A DNA stretch of 15,088 nt from CAZWHE01 sp964633825. Lineage in GTDB: Bacteria > Planctomycetota > B15-G4 > CAYZWU01. Both the position numbers and the translations under genes were made by a program. Under the pieces are notes generated by a model that did no database searches, had not been told where the DNA came from, and worked only from the letters and a program-made list of their open reading frames with translations. Of this stretch, positions 12,920 through 15,088 are shown in pieces (position 1 is the first letter of the stretch; each line of letters begins with the position of its first letter). The stretch spans positions 1 to 15,088 of the forward strand of contig CAZWHE010000104.1 in the NCBI GenBank assembly GCA_964633825.1, read 5' to 3'.

Positions 12920-13888
12920 ATGGATATCAAGAGCCATTCCAAACTCGAGATTCTCGACAACCTTCGAGTCGGCGTGTTCTGTGTCGACCAGGAGAAAACC
13001 ATCATATACTGGAACAGCGCCGCCGAGTGCATCTCGGGCTTTACGGCGGCGCAAACAGTGGGCAGGCATTGTTCGGACAATCCCCTCGTTCATCTGGATG
13101 AACAGGGCATGTCGATTTGTTCCAGACATTGTCCCCTGACAGATTCATTGAGCGACGGGAAAAAAAGGGAGGCCGACGTTTTCATCCGCCACAAGAGCGG
13201 CCACAGGCTGCCCGTCCACATCTGCATCGTGCCCATTCTCGATAAAAAGGGCCGCATCGTCGGAGCGATTCAGGAATTCTCGGACATTTCCGAAAACGTG
13301 GCCGCAGTCAAAGAGATCACCCGGCTCCGGAAAATATCGCTTTTCGACCCCCTCACACAGCTGGGAAACAGGCGCTTCCTCGAAAAGGCCCTCCGCGTGC
13401 GCCAAGCGGAATATCATCGCTACGGCCGGGCCTTTGGAGTTCTTTTTATCGACATCGATCACTTTAAAAGATTCAACGATGAATACGGCCATACGGTCGG
13501 GGACCGCATCCTCTGTCTCGTGGCCGACACGATCTCGAAAAGCCTGCGGCCCGTCGATTACCTCGGCCGTTGGGGCGGCGAGGAATTCATGGCCATCATC
13601 GTCAACATCAAGGGAAAGGAGTTTCTGAGAATTGCGGAAAGGATTCGAATCCTCGTAGAAAATTCATTCATCACACACAACTCGAATCCAATGGGCGTCA
13701 CGATATCGATAGGCGCCGTCCTGGCGCGTCCGGGCGTAACGGCCGGAAAACTGATCAAAAGGGCGGACGAGCTCATGTACCAGAGCAAGCGCTCGGGGCG
13801 AAACCGGGTGACGGCCGATATTTCCGTTAAAGAGGAGACAAGCACTGCGAGCCGTTTGGGGGATACGTCGTGGCTGAAATTCGGTTGA
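12920..13888 (+). CDS. PAS-GGDEF diguanylate cyclase
   Basis: 322 residues from ATG 12920. An N-terminal PAS domain (about 9-122; 'GVFCVDQEKTIIYWNSAAE', 'FSDISE') feeds a short helical signalling linker and a GGDEF domain (about 140-300). The active-site motif is GGEEF (219-223), with 'DPLTQLGNRRFLE' and 'FIDIDHFKRFNDEYGHTVGD' upstream, all consistent with an active enzyme making cyclic di-GMP from two GTP. R210-P-V-D213, five residues before GGEEF, is an intact inhibitory I-site, so product inhibition is likely. The PAS domain contains a Cys-rich segment ('GRHCSDNPLVHLDEQGMSIC', then SRHCPL; C51, C67, C71 or close), which may bind a metal or sense redox state. No transmembrane segment, so cytosolic. 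It converges on the lipoprotein gene at 13901 with a 12-nt gap. Confidence 0.93.
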   Translation: MDIKSHSKLEILDNLRVGVFCVDQEKTIIYWNSAAECISGFTAAQTVGRHCSDNPLVHLDEQGMSICSRHCPLTDSLSDGKKREADVFIRHKSGHRLPVHICIVPILDKKGRIVGAIQEFSDISENVAAVKEITRLRKISLFDPLTQLGNRRFLEKALRVRQAEYHRYGRAFGVLFIDIDHFKRFNDEYGHTVGDRILCLVADTISKSLRPVDYLGRWGGEEFMAIIVNIKGKEFLRIAERIRILVENSFITHNSNPMGVTISIGAVLARPGVTAGKLIKRADELMYQSKRSGRNRVTADISVKEETSTASRLGDTSWLKFG

Positions 13889-13900
13889 TGAGCGGCCGGA

Positions 13901-14722
13901 TCATTCCAGGCTGATCGAACCGTTGTATGTCTCGATCTCGAGCTTTCCTTCTCCCGACCCGATCGTACCTACGAGAACTTTTTTCTTCCTGACCGATGTG
14001 TTCATCTCGCCGGCCGCCCTGATCCGGCCGTTGTTCGTTGTGGCCACGATCCGGCTTGAAAGCATATCCCCCAGCGAAAGGCTGATCGATCCGTTGTGAG
14101 TCGACACCTCTCCGGTCAGGGGATGCTCTCCACCCAGCCTCCCGGCGATGGAGCCGTTGTGGGTGGAGGCGCGGAACTCGGATGTGTCGGCGTCCACTCC
14201 GATGTCGCCGTTGTGGGTAGTGAGCTTGATCTCCGAGGAGCGCGCGTCCACATCGATGTCGCCGTTGTGGGTAGCGACGGACAGGTTTCCCTTGTGGCCC
14301 CGGATTTCCACGTCGCCGTTGTGGGTTTCAGCGGACAGGGAGATATCCGGCGGAAGGGCGACGTCGAAAGAGACGCAAATCTGCCAGCCCCGCTCCCTTT
14401 TCTCTATCCATTCATAACCGAGTTTCTGTGCCGTTCCGTCGACAGGCATGATCAGCTCGATCGCTTCCAGGCAGCGGTTGGCGTCCATTTCATCCTGCCC
14501 GCCGGCCTTGATTTTCACGTGAACGGCCAGAGCGGTCGCGCTTTCGGAACCTGTCGCCGCGATCTCTCCGTTGTGAGTCTCGATGGCCAGGAATTCGATG
14601 CCTTCCAGGGAAAGCTCGAAATCCCTTTCCACGGTGACCCAGTGGCGGGGTTGATCGATAAAACAGCAGATACATCCTGACAAGAGAAAGAGGGAGGGAA
14701 TGAGGAGTTTGACAATTCGCAT
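13901..14722 (-). CDS. Lipoprotein with 18-residue THNG repeats (DUF4097-like)
   Basis: 273 residues from ATG 14720-14722, chosen because it starts a classic lipoprotein signal (MRIVKLLIPSLFLLSGC; lipobox LSGC 14-17) with AAAGGA upstream; the frame extends to 14758 but adds only non-signal residues. The motif T-[HNY]-N-G recurs at about 49, 133, 151, 169, 187, 208, 229 and 265. Steps are 18, 18, 18, 21, 21 and 36, as expected for a stacked beta-solenoid. This matches the DUF4097 / putative-adhesin repeat family, exported proteins of uncertain role sometimes encoded near envelope-stress regulators. It would be anchored in the outer or cytoplasmic membrane by C17. It is a single gene convergent with the diguanylate cyclase. 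Confidence 0.85.
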   Translation of the reverse strand: MRIVKLLIPSLFLLSGCICCFIDQPRHWVTVERDFELSLEGIEFLAIETHNGEIAATGSESATALAVHVKIKAGGQDEMDANRCLEAIELIMPVDGTAQKLGYEWIEKRERGWQICVSFDVALPPDISLSAETHNGDVEIRGHKGNLSVATHNGDIDVDARSSEIKLTTHNGDIGVDADTSEFRASTHNGSIAGRLGGEHPLTGEVSTHNGSISLSLGDMLSSRIVATTNNGRIRAAGEMNTSVRKKKVLVGTIGSGEGKLEIETYNGSISLE

Positions 14723-15073
14723 TTTCAATTCCTTTCTCCAGAGCGGAACCGAGGGCATCGACCGCCTACAAGACCTGTTTTCCCGTTCGGAAACCCTTTT
14801 TTAGAAGGACGGCAGGCCGTGCGGCTTCTTTCCTATTTATATATACGCCGCATAAAAGCATTCGAACAAACTCAACTTCGGCCCGACGGAATTTCATTGC
14901 CCCGCCGGCTGAGGCTCAAAACCGTTTCCACAGGGTAACAATCCTGTTCATCCCGCTGCAAAACGGTCCTTCTCGGCCTGTTTCGCAAAGAAATTCCGGC
15001 ACAATAGTTGCGTATCAATTATTTCATCCGTTCACCTCTGCTCATAGTTCCATTGCCAGGAAAGGGAGAATCG
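14723..15073. other. Intergenic region between divergent genes
   Basis: About 350 nt without a gene. On the minus side it holds the lipoprotein RBS and a possible promoter (14840-14869). On the plus side it leads into the gene starting at 15074, with a GGGAG RBS. No tRNA or recognisable riboswitch was found by eye. Confidence 0.5.
14840..14869 (-). promoter_or_regulatory. Possible promoter of the THNG-repeat lipoprotein
   Basis: On the minus strand, TTGTTC (14864-14869) and TATATA (14840-14845) are 18 nt apart in a locally AT-rich patch, about 118 nt before the ATG. Both boxes are imperfect. Confidence 0.33.
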
Positions 15074-15088
15074 ATGTCAAATAAAACC
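15074..15088 (+). CDS. Start of an unidentified gene (partial, cut by window end)
   Basis: ATG at 15074 is preceded by GGGAG (15064-15068) with 5-nt spacing. Only five codons (MSNKT) lie in the window, so nothing can be said of the product. The good RBS and the preceding long intergenic region make a true gene start likely. Confidence 0.55.

Noticed and set aside
14777..14802. Hairpin followed by six T on the plus strand
   Set aside because: The stem is only about 5 bp and no plus-strand gene ends upstream, so a terminator call is not supported.

Overview
The window is mostly GC-rich bacterial DNA. Its gene types are common in large, regulation-rich environmental genomes of the Acidobacteriota, Planctomycetota or Myxococcota kind: a Sigma70_ECF-type sigma factor of the kinase-linked class, a Hanks-type kinase fused to a formylglycine-generating-enzyme (FGE)-like domain, a zinc-finger anti-sigma protein, a secreted beta-helix protein with a 'PLN-D-W-F' type C-terminal module, and many exported proteins or lipoproteins. 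That placement is inference from gene content; no rRNA or other marker is present. The first ~400 bases are clearly AT-rich and look foreign or decayed.

Layout. 1-502: AT-rich non-coding DNA ending in a long hairpin (439-468). 503-2419 (-): exported right-handed beta-helix protein. 2420-2629: divergent intergenic region with a 21-bp tandem repeat and a good -10 box. 2630-8034 (+): a four-gene signalling operon of ECF sigma factor, Ser/Thr kinase-FGE fusion (4-nt ATGA overlap), a second sigma-70-like protein (5-nt gap) and a zinc-finger membrane anti-sigma protein. 8063-8941 (-): TraB/TIKI-like lipoprotein. 9091-10251 (+): a thioredoxin-fold protein whose frame is interrupted by a single TGA at 9340-9342, at the redox-active position, followed by a SECIS-like hairpin. 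I read it as a selenoprotein. 10284-11270 (-): V8/glutamyl-endopeptidase-like secreted serine protease. 11593-12653 (-): secreted protein of unknown function with a one-base frameshift at its signal peptide. 12920-13888 (+): PAS-GGDEF diguanylate cyclase. 13901-14722 (-): lipoprotein with eight 'THNG' repeats (DUF4097-like). 15074-15088 (+): first five codons of another gene.

How the parts fit. The 2630-8034 operon looks like one signalling module: a membrane kinase with an extracytoplasmic FGE-like sensor, two sigma-like proteins and a zinc-finger anti-sigma factor that would hold one of them at the membrane. The other genes are mainly envelope or secreted functions. They are single transcription units in alternating orientation, so a shared pathway cannot be claimed. 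The thioredoxin-like selenoprotein is predicted to act in the periplasm or at the membrane and would need SelA/SelB/SelC/SelD encoded elsewhere.

The strongest finding is the recoded TGA. Others are four unrelated short tandem arrays (unit or offset 21, 21, 14 and 22 bp) lying in or beside the operon and the selenoprotein leader, a DFG-to-DFS change in the kinase, loss of the FGE catalytic cysteines, and the signal-peptide frameshift.
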